Positions 43,699 to 57,561 of a DNA stretch of 64,000 bases are shown here, piece by piece (the first letter of the stretch is position 1; every line of letters starts with the position of its first letter). The stretch comes from Fremontodendron californicum (Eukaryota > Streptophyta > Magnoliopsida > Malvales > Malvaceae). Below the pieces are notes generated by a model that was given only the letters and a program-made list of their open reading frames with translations, searched no databases and was not told the origin of the DNA. The stretch spans positions 17,845,001-17,909,000 of the forward strand of contig JAULJL010000028.1 of the NCBI GenBank assembly GCA_030761205.1. Direction: 5' to 3'. Both the position numbers and the translations under genes were made by a program.

Positions 43699-46600
43699 TC
43701 GCAACCTAAAAAATAACAAGTCTCATCGCAAGACTTTATATTCGCTAAGCGTGACATTAAAAAAAATCGAGGAAAAGTCGACTTAATTCCTCTTGAAAAA
43801 TGGAGGTTTTGAAAATGACCTTGAAAAAGACATGGAGTCGCCACCAATCTTTTTTAGATAGCTGTGATCGACCACCTATTAAAATCGGTCTTATAAAATA
43901 TTTTAAAATTAATTAAAACATTTTTTTAAAACCAATTTCAAGTCTGCGTTTTAAACCAGAGAAATCAAAGAAACGGGTTCGAGACTCGGTTACGTGTGGG
44001 GAAGGATTAGCACCACCACAACGCCCGTATAAAATGGTACCTTTTTAATCGTGTGTTATCTCAAGTCTCGGTAAAAAGTCGATTTTTAATTTGATATTTC
44101 AAGTTAATTCCCAATTTAAAGAAAAATAATTCCTTTTTTAATTGAAAATGATCCGGAATTTATTAATTCAAAATTTTCTTATATTCCCCAACAAACGTGG
44201 CAAACTATAAAAATTTTTATTAGTTTGGGAAACTTTTCGAATCATTCTCGTTTTAAAGAAGATATTCCGTTATTAATGATAATTGATGATATCCTCCCCA
44301 GCAAACTCGGCAGAGAACTCATGAATTATTTTAACTCGGGAATATCTTTATTTTATTGAAAACCATTACCTTTTTCAAAACATTTTAAAAAAGATATGAA
44401 TATGAATATGTGTGACATAAATAAAATGACATAGCAAAGTCTAGATAATATAATGCAACCTAAATGGTATGATATAATTTAAATGTCTTAGCATATTCTA
44501 AATGAAATGAAATATCCTAAGTCATATGATATATTCTAAATGAAATGAAATGACCTAGGTAACATAATATATTCTATATTAAATGAAATATCCTAAGTCA
44601 CATGATATATTCTAAATGGAAGAAAATTATTTAAATGACTTGGCAAATATAAATGATATGGCATATAATCTAAATGACATGAAACATAAAATAATGCTAT
44701 CATATAATATGCATGAAAGTAAAAATGAAAATAATAATGCATGAACATAGTATATGCTAAATAATGTAACAAAAATAAATAACTAAATAAAAAGCATAGG
44801 ATATCATGAAATATTCAAAACCATATAATAAACAACATAACATCAAAATATAAATAATAAATAATAACAAAACCATGAAAATTATCATAGAAAAAATGAC
44901 ATATTATATAGTATGCATGAATATGGAAAATGAAATGCATGAGAATGTATTATTTCCTTTAATTAAGAAAATCCGTATATCTAAAAAGATATCCGACTAC
45001 CGTAGGAAAATATATCGAATTAAATATTCTAAAACCAAAATACTTTGTGATTGTTTGAAAACAATTTTAAAAAGCTTAGATTAAAAATAAAAACTTAGCT
45101 AAACCCTTTTTAAAATGGCTTTAATTTCCTAAGTTTAAAATCCCGGACTTGACCACCCTTAACTCGAGATTTAAAAAATCATTTTTAGAGTTTAAAAAGG
45201 CTTGGAAAATATCCTAAGTCAGTAGCTAAACTTCCTAATCAGCCCCCTCTAAGTAACTTAACCAAAACAGAAAAACAATTTTCCTTCAAATTCAATTCTG
45301 CCTCTACTGTCCAGTTTTGAAGCACGATTATTTACCCTATTTTTAAAAATTCAAAAAAATCTAAAAAAAGTATTGGAGACTCAAGACATGTAAAAATACA
45401 TGGGAAAAAATTGGCTTAATTTTTTGATTAAAGATGACTGCCCAGAAAAATCGGGAAAGTACGAGTATTGGGTGAAAAAATTGTTTTGTCAAAACACATT
45501 TTTTTCCTTTGATAAAATCATTTAAAAATCAAAGTAAAAATGTTAGAGACTCTCCTAAGGACTCACAAACAGTAGCTAACATTTTTGAAAAGTTAGGAAA
45601 AAATTGGTTAAGTAAAAAAAAATCACAAAGGTAGAATAATCAATTTGACAACTTTTTAATTTTCCACAAGTATGCTCAAAATGAGCATGACTTTGAACCA
45701 TTTTTTGGTCTAAGTTATAAATCAAGTGGCAATGACATGAAATGTATGAAAATACAGAAAATATGATGCATGAAATGCATGATTTAAAACCTAAATGACA
45801 TGAAAAATGCATGGCATCAATAAAATGACCTAGAGCTAAATGAACTTGCATGGCATTTAATACAACCTAGGTCTAACATGCATGAATATGCATGGCAAAG
45901 CAAAGCAAACCAATCCTAAACCTAAAGAATGCATGGCAATAACACAAACATATAGCATGCTTAAACAAAATACACAACCAAATACCATGAAAATGCTAAC
46001 CTATCAACTAGCATAACAAAAATGCACACACAAAGCATACAACATGAGGGTGGCCGAATGGTCTCATGCTTAAAATGAGCATGGCATTTTCACAAAAACA
46101 TGATATACTAACATGCATAGCTAAAGAATAATGCTCAAATCATGCAAATATAAAGTAGAGACATGAAAACCAATAGGCATTTTCACAAACACATGGATTA
46201 CAAAATGTAAAACATAAACATTTTGAAAACAGAAATTCAAAAATGCAAGACAGGTAAAATAAACATGATAACAAGATAATAGACTCAAAAATGGAAACAA
46301 GCAAGCAACCAAATTAAAACAAGCTTCATGTTTATGTATTGGAAGAAGATTTAAAGCATCAAAACTTGTTAAATATCAAGAATAACATGAAATAAAAATG
46401 CAAACAACAACTACACTAAAACAATAGGCCATTCGGCCACTTAGAGAAAAATAGAAAAAAAAATTGATTTTCCATAGTTTTTCAAGAAAGCATGAAGGAA
46501 GAACTTGAAAAGAAAGCTTAAAAACACTTATTGTAAAATCAAAATCAAAAGAAACTCACCAAATTTCAAATGAAAAAAGCAAATCAAGAATGGAAAATCA

Positions 46601-48112
46601 AAGACAGTGCAAGAGTATGATGCTTAAAGCAACCTCTAGAAGCTATATTGCAAGCTTTTTCTCTTCTAACTTTCTTTTCTTTTCTAAACTTCTCTTTTTG
46701 CCTTTCAACAATGGAGAGAAAAATCATCCAAAAACAAGAGAGAATAGAGAGTGAAATAGCTGAAAATGAAAAGAGAGTGACCTCCCTCTAGTAGTGGTCG
46801 AATGGCCCTTATCCTTCTAGGATGTTGTCATTTTTCTTTCAACCAATTTTGATCCAAAGGCTATTGATCCAAGAGGTTTAAAATATGAAATTATCACCCT
46901 TATATTAGGCAATCAACTATCCATAATTACAGCTGTTCAAGAATCTTAAGCCATTATGTTGACACTCTCCTCTTCATGCATAGGTCCATGTTGCTTTATT
47001 ACAAAGGTTTGATAAAAAAATTACCTTCCTCTTCATTGTTGGCCTTTTGATTAAAAATCAGAAAATATCTGCCCAAACTTGGGCCTTGGCCAGCTGACCA
47101 CTCTTCTTCCAGCCCATGCTTCATTTTTTTAAAAGGAAAGAAAAGCCCTTTTCGGTTTCTTGGGTAAAATGACCTTTTTGCCCCCCGAACATAAATAAAT
47201 AGCAAACGGACTTCAAATTCAAATTTTCTTTTTTCAATACTTGCAAAATAATAAAAAATTAAATTCTGGAGGTTTTCGAAATTTTTCGAGCCCATTTGCT
47301 ATTTAATTGGATTTTTTTTCTTCCAAAATTGCCCTTTTGTGCTCCCAAACTTTACCATGTTTTAAACGAACTCCAAATATAGATTTTTCTTCACCAATCT
47401 CTTCCAAATAATTTAAAAGTGTGATCTGGAAGTTTTCATGATTTTTGGAACTCATTTTGTATTTTTTCGGGATTTATCTACTTGAATTACTACATAGTGG
47501 GCCCAGGATTTGGCAATTTTGCAAACGAACTCTGAATCCAGATTTTCTTTCGCCAATCACTTCTCATCAATTAAGGGCTTTAGTCTTACTGAATCGGGCC
47601 ATTTCTATAATTCTTCCAAATTTCATCGAAATCCACCAAAAACCCTAATTCTCGATTTTCTCCCGGATTGACTTTTCTTTCAGTTTTTCTTCCAAGTAGC
47701 TTCTCCATTACCCGTAGTCAGTGCTTATCTTTCATTTGGAACCTTCAATTTTAACCAATTTGATCGTTTAAGTACTTTTCCCCAAATTTCCCGAACTAAG
47801 GTTTCCTTTCTACTGAATCTCCGTAACCCAATTTTCGAACTCCATATCTTTTAATGCAGACCTCCGATTATCAAAATTCTTTCGCCATTTTTCAATTGAA
47901 CCTCAAATCTTGATTTTGAAAGTGGGTTGACTTTTTTAGTAGTTGACTTTTTAGGGTTGACTTTTTCAAGTTTGACTTTTTGTGCTCGCCTTCTTAGACT
48001 AAGTCTCGGAGTACCACTTGCAGGATGAAAAAAGTCTTTTTACATTATGAAACATCAATTTAGGAAGAAAACATACCTGTTTTAGTGGTCCGGACAAAAT
48101 TAGGTGTTTACA
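43699..48112 (-). mobile_element. Solo LTR of Ogre/Tat-like family nested in LTR2
   Basis: 4414 bp, TGTCGCAACC to GGTGTTTACA, flanked by the 5-bp target duplication TAATC (43694-43698 and 48113-48117). Removing it plus one TAATC restores GAATAATCAATTTGACAAC, exactly as in LTR3 at about 59595 and in the solo LTR itself at 45625. No internal sequence remains, so the element was lost by LTR-LTR recombination after insertion. It has three 38-bp units and four TTGACT (47937-47976), and lacks about 300-450 bp of U3 relative to LTR2 (near 47560). Confidence 0.93.
44515..44628. repeat. 38-bp VNTR in solo LTR, three units
   Basis: CCTA(A/G)G starts at 44515, 44553 and 44591. Confidence 0.92.
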
Positions 48113-48117
48113 TAATC
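48113..48117 (+). repeat. Target site duplication TAATC (right)
   Basis: Matches 43694-43698. Confidence 0.9.
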
Positions 48118-50515
48118 AATTTGACAACAGTTTAATTTTCCACAAGTATGCTCAAGTGAGCATGACTTTGAACCGTTGATTGGTCTAATTCATAAATCAT
48201 GTGGCATGACATGAAATGCATGATCATACAGAAAATTGAATGCATGATTTAAAACCTAAATGACATGAAAAATGCATGGCATAGAGAATATGGCCTAGAC
48301 CTAAAATGAACTTGCATGGCATTTAATGCAACTTAGGTCTAAAATGCATGAAATGCATGGCAATGCAAATAAGACCTAGACCTAAAAAATACATGGCAAT
48401 AACACAAACACATGGCATACTAAATACAAGACTAAAAAGGAAACATGTTAAACTAAGCAATCATAATGCAAATACATGAATATAGCTAGACATTTTCACA
48501 AACACATGGCATGGTCTATAGCTAAACTTCCACAATCAAGCTAACCTACCACAATCAAGCTAACCTACCACAACAAATCACATAAACAAGATCAAACACA
48601 AAATCATTTAACAAAAGTGATTCATTCAACCATGATGAAAAATAGAGAAAAACTTGTTTTCTTGATTTCTTTTAAAAAACAAAGTAGAAGCTCCTTAGAA
48701 CTTATTTTAAAAACCAAGTTTATTTCATAAAAGAGAATAAAATGACAATCAAAATATCAAAATCATGTCAACAAAGTATGAGAAAACCATGAAAGAACAT
48801 AGCTACCTTGCTCTAGCTTTCCAAATCAAGAAGTAGCAAGCCAAACCTTTATTTTTTCTTCTCCTTTTTTCTCCTCTCTTTTTCTTTTCTTTTTTTCTCT
48901 TTTTTTTTTCTTAGCTACTGCCTCTATTCAGCCCCTAAAGCTCCAGTTAAAATCTGAATTCCCCCCTCTCCCAAATACCTTGGCCAAATGGTGTATAGAA
49001 TTCTCTAGAATGTTGTAGTTTTTCCTAACCAATTTTGATCCAATGGCCCTTAATCCAAGATGTTTTCTATGTAAAAATCCCACCATTAGATTGGAATAAT
49101 CAGCCTCTAAATATATGATGTCATGAAGATGATGTCATAAATAGGATCATAAATATGACATCATCCCTTTCCAACCACTGGTCCATGTGTTGCAAATTCA
49201 AAGGCTTGATCACAAAAATAACTACCTTCCTCTTCTCTCTTGGCCCTTAGATGAAGGCTCAGCAAAATTAATCTTCATCAAGGGCTTGGCTGATTGCCCT
49301 CTTAAGCCCAATTCCATTGCAAGAAAAGCCGTTTTCGGTTTCTTCTGTAAAATAACCTTTTTGACCCCCAAACCTAAATAAATAGCAAACGGACTCTAAA
49401 CTCAAATTTTATTTTTTCAATACTTCTGAAATAATAAAAAATTGAATTCTGAATGTTTTCAAAATTTTCTGAGTCCATTTGCTATTTTTTTTGGAATTTT
49501 TTCTTCCAAAATTGCCCTTTTGTGTACCCGAACTTTTACCATTTTTGAAACGAGCTCTAAATCCAGATTTTTCTACTTGAATTTCTGCATTGCGGGCCCA
49601 AGATTTGGCCATTTTGCAAACCAACTCCAAATCTAGATTTTCTATTGCCAATCTCTTCCAAATAATTTAAGAATGAGATCTGCAAATTTTTAGAATTTTT
49701 GGAACTCATTTGCTATTTTTTCGAGATTTATCTCTTTGAATTTCTACATAGTGGACCCGAGATTTGGCCATTTTACAAACGAACTCCGAATCCAGATTTT
49801 CTTTCGCCAATATCTTCAAAACGATTTAAGAATAAGATTTGCAAATTTTTAGAATCTTTGGAGCTCATTTGCTATTTTTCCCAAATTTTCCAATTTTGCC
49901 CCTTTGCCTCCGAAGCCCGGGTTTGCTCAAAACAAGTTCGATTTTTAAATTTTATTTTCCTACGCCTTTTCCATATATTGAATTGGAGCTGGTCTGAAAA
50001 CACCTAATTTTTACGATCAAATTCCCTTCCGATTTGATTTTTCCTTTTTTTTCACTTTCGGGAATTTCCTCGTTTTTTCGTTTTTCGTCCAATCGGCTCT
50101 TTTCTCGGAATTTCTTCAAACTGAGCCTTAGGCTATCCTTGTTTACTCACTCCTCATAAATTAGGGGCTTTAGTTTTACCGAATCGGGCCATTTCTATAA
50201 TTTTTCCCAATTTCACCAAAATCCACTAAAACCCTAATTATCAGTTTTCTTCCGGATTGACTTTTCCTTCAATTTTTCTTCCAAGTAGCTTCTCCATTAC
50301 CCATAGTCAGTGCTTATCTTTCATTTGGAACCCTCAATTCCGACCAATTTGATCGTTTAAGCACTTTTCCCCAAATTTCCCGAACTAGGGTTTTCTTTCT
50401 ACTGAATCTCTGTAACCCAACTTTCGAACTCCATATCTTTCAATGTAGACCTCGGATTATCAAAATTCTTTCACCATTTTTCAATTGAACTTCAAATCTT
50501 GATTTTGAAAGTGGG

Positions 50516-50580
50516 TTGACTTTTTTAGTAGTTGACTTTTTGAGGTTGACTTTTTTGGGGTTGACTTTTTCTAGTTTGAC
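50516..50580. promoter_or_regulatory. W-box-like cluster in LTR2 U3
   Basis: TTGACT at 50516, 50532, 50546, 50561 and 50576, spaced 14-16 bp. Confidence 0.5.
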
Positions 50581-50999
50581 TTTTTATGTCTGCTTTCTTA
50601 AACTAAGTCACGGAGTACCCTGCAGGATGAGAAAAGTCTTTTTGCATTCTAAAACATCAATTTAGGAATAAAACATACCTGTTTTAGTGGTCCGGACAAA
50701 ATTAGGTGTCTACAGCTGCCCCTCTTTGACTATTGCTGAGAGTCAGGAATCATGCAAAAATAAATAAACACTAATTTTGTCCGGTTAGCGAAATCTCATG
50801 TGAAAGAAAGGAAAGGGAGTTTTCATTTTCATTTTTTTCATTTTTTTTATTAAAGCTGTAAAGTGAAGATTTTGTCCTTAAATTGAGTTCCCTGACTAAT
50901 CAAGGCTTGACCCGTCTTAAGGAAACGAGTTTGATTTGCAAGAGAAGAAATGACCTCGAATACGGTCTCGGGGTCTTAACCTGTCTTGTTCTTAGCTGT

Positions 51000-52030
51000 G
51001 TTTAAAATTCTGGGTATCTCCTCCAAAAGCTTCGGCTATCACCACCAAAGACTTGCTCATTTTTCAAAAAATTTAAAACTCTGGATATCTCCATAGAGGT
51101 TTTGGCTATCACTACCGAAGACTTTCTTACTATTTAGAATTTGTAAAATTCTGGGTATCTCCTCCAAAAGCTTTAGCTATCACCACCGAAGACTTTCTCA
51201 CTGTTTAAAATTTGTAAAATTCTGGGTATCATCTCCAGAAGCTTCAGCTGTCACTATCGAACACTTGTTCATTTTTTAAAATTTGTAAAAACATTGGGTA
51301 TCACCTCCAAAAGCTTCAGCTATCATTACTGAAGACTTTTTCATTTTTAAAAACGTCTTAAAATTATGGGTATTTCCTTTAGAAGCTTCAGCTATCACTA
51401 CCAAAGACTTGTTCATTTTAAAAAATGTAAAATTCTGGGTTGAGCAGGTAGAAAATAAAAGAAATACCTCGACGGTGGTCTCGGGGCTCGACTCATTTGA
51501 GAGGTAGAACGAGTTCCAATTTAAAACAAAATATCTCGACAGTGGTCTCGAAACTTGACTCATTTGAGAAGCAGAATAAGTTCGATTATACCTGAAAACT
51601 TTGAGAGAGGATGCTAATGCCAATGTCTTTAGTTGATGCAAATGCTTCTTGATGTAGATGCAAATGACTTAGATTGATGCAAATGCTTCTTGATGTAGAT
51701 GCAAATGTTGAATAAAATTCTGGGTATCTCCTCCAGAAACTTCGGCTATCACCACCAAAGACTTGTTCATTTTTAAAACTGCAAAACTCTGGATAACTCC
51801 TCCAGAAGAAGATTTCTCATTTTTCAAAATTATAAAACCCTTGATATTTCCACCAGAGGCTTCAGCTATCACCATCGAAGACTTGTTCACTTTTAAAAAA
51901 TTTTAAAACTCTGGATATCTCCACAGAGGCTTCGGCTATCACTACCAAAGACTTTCTCCCTTTTCAAAAAATTTTAAATCTCTGGATACCTCCACAGAGG
52001 CTTCGGCTATCACTACCAAAGACTTTCCCC
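51000..52030 (-). repeat. Tandem repeat field in INT2
   Basis: Same AGAAGCTTCAGCTATCAC / CGAAGACTT units as INT1 32690-33760, in a similar order with small differences. Minus-strand frames 51276-51641, 51669-51890 and 51942-52214 are translations of it. Confidence 0.85.
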
Positions 52031-54930
52031 TTTTTAAAAAATCGTGTTGAAAACTATACCCAAAAGCTTTGAGAAAGGATGCAGATGCACAATCTTTAAC
52101 AAGGTGCTCATGCTTCATGGTGCAAATATAAATGGCTTGGATTGATACAAATGCTTCATGATGGAGATGCAGGTGCTTCTTGATGCAGATGCAAATGCTC
52201 CTAGATTGATGCAACTACTTCATGGAATGATGCAGATGTCCCGACTAATCATGTTCTCGTAAGTGGTCTATGAATAGTGTAACTGCAATTACCACACAAT
52301 AATGAAAATGCAATGGTTCTAGAAATGATGCAATTGCTTGAGATGACGCAAATGTGAATTCAATGAAGGATGTAAATATAAAGGTAAAATGCAGATGCTT
52401 ATGGAATAATGCCTATGCAAATACCCATGAATGATGCAAATGCTTGCCGACACTATGTTGATGCAAAGCTCAATAAAAAATGAGTGCTCATGAGTGATAC
52501 AAATGCCCCTGATCATTTTTCTAGACTTTGGCTTAGCCTCTCAAATTCATTTTTCCTTTTCAAATCAGAGTATATCTTCAATTCATTTTGGCTATTATCT
52601 TTGCCCAACAGTTTTCAAACTCTCATCAACAGAGGTTTGAAACGGGTTCTATTTCTTCTTCTCATATCCGGAAGTCAAGACCTATCATAGCAATTCTATA
52701 CCTTTGGGTTAGAAAAGCCCTTGTCTCATGTCAACATCAAGAATGGGTGCTTCAAAAATATCTTTATTTGTTTTCTCATTTTGAAAACTCCTAAACAAAA
52801 ATATTAACCCCACAGTGTGTGATGTACAAATTTTTTGAAGACTGATGATCACTGTTAGAAATTTCTCTATGTGTCAATCTAGTTTTTTTCAACTGGGATT
52901 GGCAAGGCTTGGTACGACAAAATTCAACATTCAAAATTCAACTTCACAACAAAAATGTATGTCCATTCTAAGCTCACAAATGGAACAGGTTTTATAAATC
53001 ATGAATTCATTGAGAACCCAAACAAATTCAACATTCTTTTAGTTTCCATATCAAGGTATTTTGACAGGCATCAAGATTGGCCGGGATGTTTAAACCGAAA
53101 AGTTTAATTTTGGAGGAAAAAGGTCTTGGTTTTTTGAAGACAATCCTCCGAATGAGAGCTGTCAATTTGGGAGATTCAAAAATTCCTAGATGTTCCTCGA
53201 TGACCACTTCTTCAAGATGACCTTCTCTTTTGTGGTATCATCACTATCATAGATGGCATCAAAATTTTCCATTTTACTCTAGACCGCCCGTTTTTGGGTT
53301 TTCGCCCTAGAATCCTATTCTTTCCTCTTTTTTTATTTTTTTTTTGTTCAATCATGCACTCGAGAATTCTAAATTCTTCCTTAGTGAAATGATAATTCGA
53401 TGAGATGGGATAAAATTTGAGGAAAAACCTTCAAATTAAATATTCATGCTTGATCAAAATGTACTTTTAAAACACGTAATGTAGGCCATGGTTAAGAGTT
53501 AAGAAAGAAAGGATAAATAGGCCCAAAATATGTGTTTGAGGGTAATCAGATCAAGGATCATTTCTTGAGGAGGATTCCCTTTGAAGCATTTGTCTCTTTT
53601 TGGACTTTTCATTCCTTTTGACTTTGCTCTTTTTCTTCTCTGCTTTTGGCTTTCATTTGCCATACTTTTTCACACTTTCTGTTTTGTTTTTGTTTTTCTT
53701 TCGTTTTGTTCTTGGCTTTCATTTCGCCATCTTTTCCTTTTCCTTTTGACAGAGTGAACCCATATTTATTTGGGAGGTCGATTTGACTTGTATCTGTCTT
53801 TGATTCAGGACTAATTTCTCAGTGATCCTTCCTCGCATTTTCCCCCCAGTGTAGAGGGTGATCCTTGATTAGGGTTCAAAGAAGAAAGAAATATGTTGGC
53901 TCAAAAGGGGTGACCATGGATAATTTCTTCTTGTAAAAGGGATATGAAAGATGGTCATTTCTCATATTAAGCACAAATATTCTCATTGAAAAGCAATCCC
54001 CAGGGGGAATAGATAATCAAAATTTCATTTTACACTTTGGAATCATCCTAATTCTCATATGCATGATACCACAATCTCTTTCTTTTTGTCTTTTTCTTGT
54101 CGTATGCCCAACTGATTCATGCATTAGTCCCATCCTTTTTCACCATATATCCATCATTTCCACATATGATGCCCCAATTTGATTAACCATGAGAATTTGT
54201 ATCAATGAGGAACATAGCAAGTCTAGGTTTACATTGAAAAAAGCTGAGTTTCAGTCCTGGTTTTCTTTTTTTGAAGAGATGAGAAAGAATGTGACCCAAA
54301 ATAGGATAATCTGATTTAATCATGGTGCCCCGAGGTGTCAATCATGAAGTGATGTTTGGGCAATTAGTGTTTTATGGTCATTGGAAAGGGATATGAATGA
54401 TTTTAGCACAACCTTGACACACATCGAATTTCCAAGATCTAGATTCTTGAAAGAATGTCTCATTTGTTTGAATTTCAAGGAATTCGAAAAAAAAATCATA
54501 AAGTTCGTTCCTTTGTTCATAGCCTAAGCTAGGATTTACATCTTTGCTTATTCTATGATGAGAATGGTTTTAAGAAGTTTAAACATTGATATTCCTCGAA
54601 ACATTAGGTCTTTCAAGTAGTCTTGATTCAAGGGATTTAGGCCTAGGAAAGCCTAAAAGAGAGGGGAAAATGTTAGGTCATTACTAACAATGATCATCAA
54701 TATTCTTGAGACTGTCCATTATTTCATGTGAAAACCCCTTATTACTGTATACCACAAATTTTCATGAAGTTTCGCTTTTTGTTTTTTGCAAATTCAAATG
54801 AGTGCTAAAATATAATGAACATAAAACATTTAAATTCAAAATTTATTTATTTCATGTAGATGTCAACATGAGACAAGTGCTTTCATCATCACAGTGTATA
54901 GAACTACATGCATCAAAAATCCTGATATGA

Positions 54931-55976
54931 TTATGCACAATGTTTCTTATGACACTTGGCTTTCCCATCTTCAAAACTTATCGACCCAGCCTTGATGAGA
55001 TCCCTGACCTTGTACTTCAAAGCGGGGCAGTTCTCTGTTGAGTGACCTTGATTGCCAGAATGATAACCACAACACTCATTAGCATTATACCAGCTCGGAT
55101 AAGGAGGCTTCAGAGGCTCTAATTGCATGGGTGTCACAAGGTGATTCTGGATGAGTTGAGGTAGTAGCTCACTCTATGTCACAGCAATCGGGTCAACCTG
55201 ATTTCTTTTTCGCTTTTTATGCCCCTTTCGATTATTCCCAAGGGTGTTAGATTGATAGACAGATGTAAATTCTGGTGTGGTTGCAGTCATTGGTTGGTAA
55301 GGATAAGCATCTTCAGAGACATTGTTCAGGGTAGAGTAAAATGGCTGATACAAGGAGAATTGGGGAGGTGGGGCAAAGCCTTCCACGACTTGGGTATCTT
55401 TCTTTTTCTTTTCAGATGCCCCATTTCTCTCGGTATTAGATGTTTTTTCTCCTTCAATTTTCCATCCTTGATAGCATTCTCAATCATCTCCCCTAAAATT
55501 ACCATGTCCGAAAAATTCTTCGTGGTGTTGCCGACAAGTATATCATAGTACGGGGCCTGCAGTGTATTCAAAAAAAGGACAGTGGTTTCCTTCTAAGCTA
55601 AGGGCGGTTGTACTTGGGCGGCCATGGTCATCCACCACTACGCATATTCTTTGAAGCTCTCAGTAGCTCTTTTCTTCATATTTTGCAAGGTGAGAGGGTA
55701 AGGCGCCATGTCGGTCCTATGCTTGTACTGGTTTAGAAAAGCCCTAGCCAGATCATTCCAAGAGCGAATCTGATCCTTGCTCAACTGACTATACCACCTA
55801 ATTGCAGACTCGCTGAGGCTATCCTGAAAGCAGTGAATCAAAACCTTATTATTATCTACATGACTTATCATCTTCTGACAGAACATAGTGATGTGGGTTG
55901 ACGGATCGGTCGTCCCGTCATATTTCACAAAGTCAGGGATCTTGAACTTAGGAGGAATGACTAAATCGAGGACCAA
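54931..55976 (-). pseudogene. gag: gag B of INT2, broken Gag
   Basis: On the minus strand from about 55976: LDLVIPPKFKIPDFVKYDGT, then a longer continuous Gag core than in INT1 (QKMISHVDNNKVLIHCFQDS, IRWYSQLSKDQIRSWNDLAR) down to 55638. After stops and frame changes, the APYYDILVGNTTKNFSDMV part (55571-55326), a Pro/Gln/Tyr stretch (55386-55174) and the nucleocapsid remnant CCGYHSGNQGHSTENC (55137-54931). The core here lacks the stop that cuts INT1 gag B, so the two copies were broken independently. The N-terminal ~70 residues upstream (55980-56190) carry their own stops. Confidence 0.82.
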
Positions 55977-57311
55977 ACATTATTCTTTCGCATCTAAACT
56001 CTCAAATACATCTAAACTTTCTAGTGCCCGGAGCCTTTCATCTAAAAACTAGTATTTCCCTTGGGAATCTGCCGACTCAGCCTGATTCGACTCAACCATT
56101 TTCAATTTTTCCTATTCAGCTGGATCATCTGAGTTTAGGACGTTGACAGGATTAACTGTGTTTTGGCCATCCAATGCCATGACCTTACTCTGACCCTTTT
56201 GTGTCTCTAACCATTCTCTAGCGGCCAAGTTTTCAGTGTATCCTTTTCCCTTGATCACGGCGAACATCAGCTCCATCAATTTAGTCATCTAATCCTTAGA
56301 TTCTGCTTCAGATTTTTCCAACTTTTCTAGCAATTCTTCATGTGCCCTTTCCATTCTTTCCATTCAGGCAACTTGTTCATTCTCCATAACTTTGGCCTGT
56401 ATCATAAAGGTGCTCAGTACAACTTATACCCCTGATTTGAAATGGAAATTCTTTCAAAGACTCCTAAAGCCAAGCCAACATTCGTTTTATCCCCCCAAAT
56501 GCATCTCATGATGAAGGAGCCATGAATGCACGTGAAGCCTAAACAATGTGATGTATTGACATATACAATGGAAACATGTTGACCAGGTATGTAATAAATG
56601 CAATCACGATGCCACTAAGATGCAAGCCAATAATAAATGAATCAACGCATTGATATATGCCATGAATGACTATATATGTTCCAGATCATTATCCTATGAA
56701 TGATCATAAACACTATGAATGCAACACTATGTTAATTATGATGCCTGTAAACAATGAATGATTAACACAGAGTATATACACAGAAACTCATGCTGACCAT
56801 GTGTGTTATGAATGCGACCTAATGCTAACATGATGTATGTAATAAGCAAATTAGTGCATACTATGTTTGTCATGAATATCTTCTGATGCTACCAAGATGC
56901 ATGTATGGTATTATGGTATGACAAATAATTGATCGGATGCAAAATGCAAAGGGGACGATACAACGGAGGAAATAAGAATCAGAGGAACTTAATCATTAAC
57001 ATCTCATAAACTTGAAGCACAACCAATTCATTCCCAAATCAACATTCATAATGGTATAAACCATGTTTACAAAATCATGAGCAATGTTTAAAACTGTCTT
57101 TACAAGCACTTTATTCTTCCTAGCATCCTAAGGCTATAAGAGCCAGCTACTGAAAAACTGAAATCCTATTACATCATATCAGACTGAAGTCTTTCCAGAT
57201 CATTGCTATAAATCTCCCAATCCTAATTATACTTTCCCAGCCCTCTATCAATCAGTGTCGTCGGATCAATCCACTTGATCTCTATAAGAGATTGCACTTT
57301 CTTTTTGAAGG
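55977..57311 (-). other. INT2 spacer between gag relics
   Basis: Counterpart of INT1 37889-39050. The right end still encodes interrupted zinc-knuckle remnants of gag A near 57230-57370. Otherwise non-coding repeats with ATGCTGACCATG and GATGCATG phrases. Confidence 0.6.
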
Positions 57312-57561
57312 CTATATAGTCTTTAATGCTATGGCCAGCAATTCCACAGTGATAATCACATCTTGCATTGGATTATACCACTTTGGATAATGTGGTAACA
57401 GGGGTTTCAGGGGGATATAGGCAACCATGTGATTTTGGATCAGTATAGGGAGAAGCTGTCGATAGATGATTGGAATGGGATCATACGGCTCTTGAGTCTT
57501 GTTTTTGGGTTGTTTCTTAGTCACACATGGCCTAAGAGTTGGGAAACTTGGTGGTGGAACT
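57312..57561 (-). pseudogene. gag A of INT2, 3' fragment
   Basis: MTKKQPKNKTQEPYDPIPII through QLLPILIQNHMVAYIPLKPL, then HYPKWYNP and a frame-shifted zinc knuckle. This equals the second half of INT1 gag A. The 5' part is lost at the deletion junction near 57562. Confidence 0.75.

Larger units (their letters stand above)
41725..50714 (-). repeat. LTR2: Ogre/Tat-like LTR, split by a solo LTR
   Basis: TGTCGCAACC at 41725 to GGTGTCTACA at 50714; 4571 bp once the insertion at 43699-48112 and one target copy are removed. A PBS lies on its left (INT1) and a PPT on its right (INT2), so it is shared by two internal regions. Contains five 38-bp units (42541-42730) and five TTGACT at 50516-50580. Confidence 0.88.
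50715..57561 (-). mobile_element. INT2: truncated second internal region
   Basis: Starts with a minus-strand PPT (revcomp of GCTGCCCCTCTTTGAC) and is collinear with INT1 32380 to about 39275, roughly 95% alike where I compared the gag parts. It then joins LTR3 sequence directly at about 57562. Missing are the 5' part of gag A, the leader, the PBS and ~105 bp of the LTR end. It holds repeat fields (about 51000-52030), non-coding sequence to 54930, and gag relics. No pol. Confidence 0.82.
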
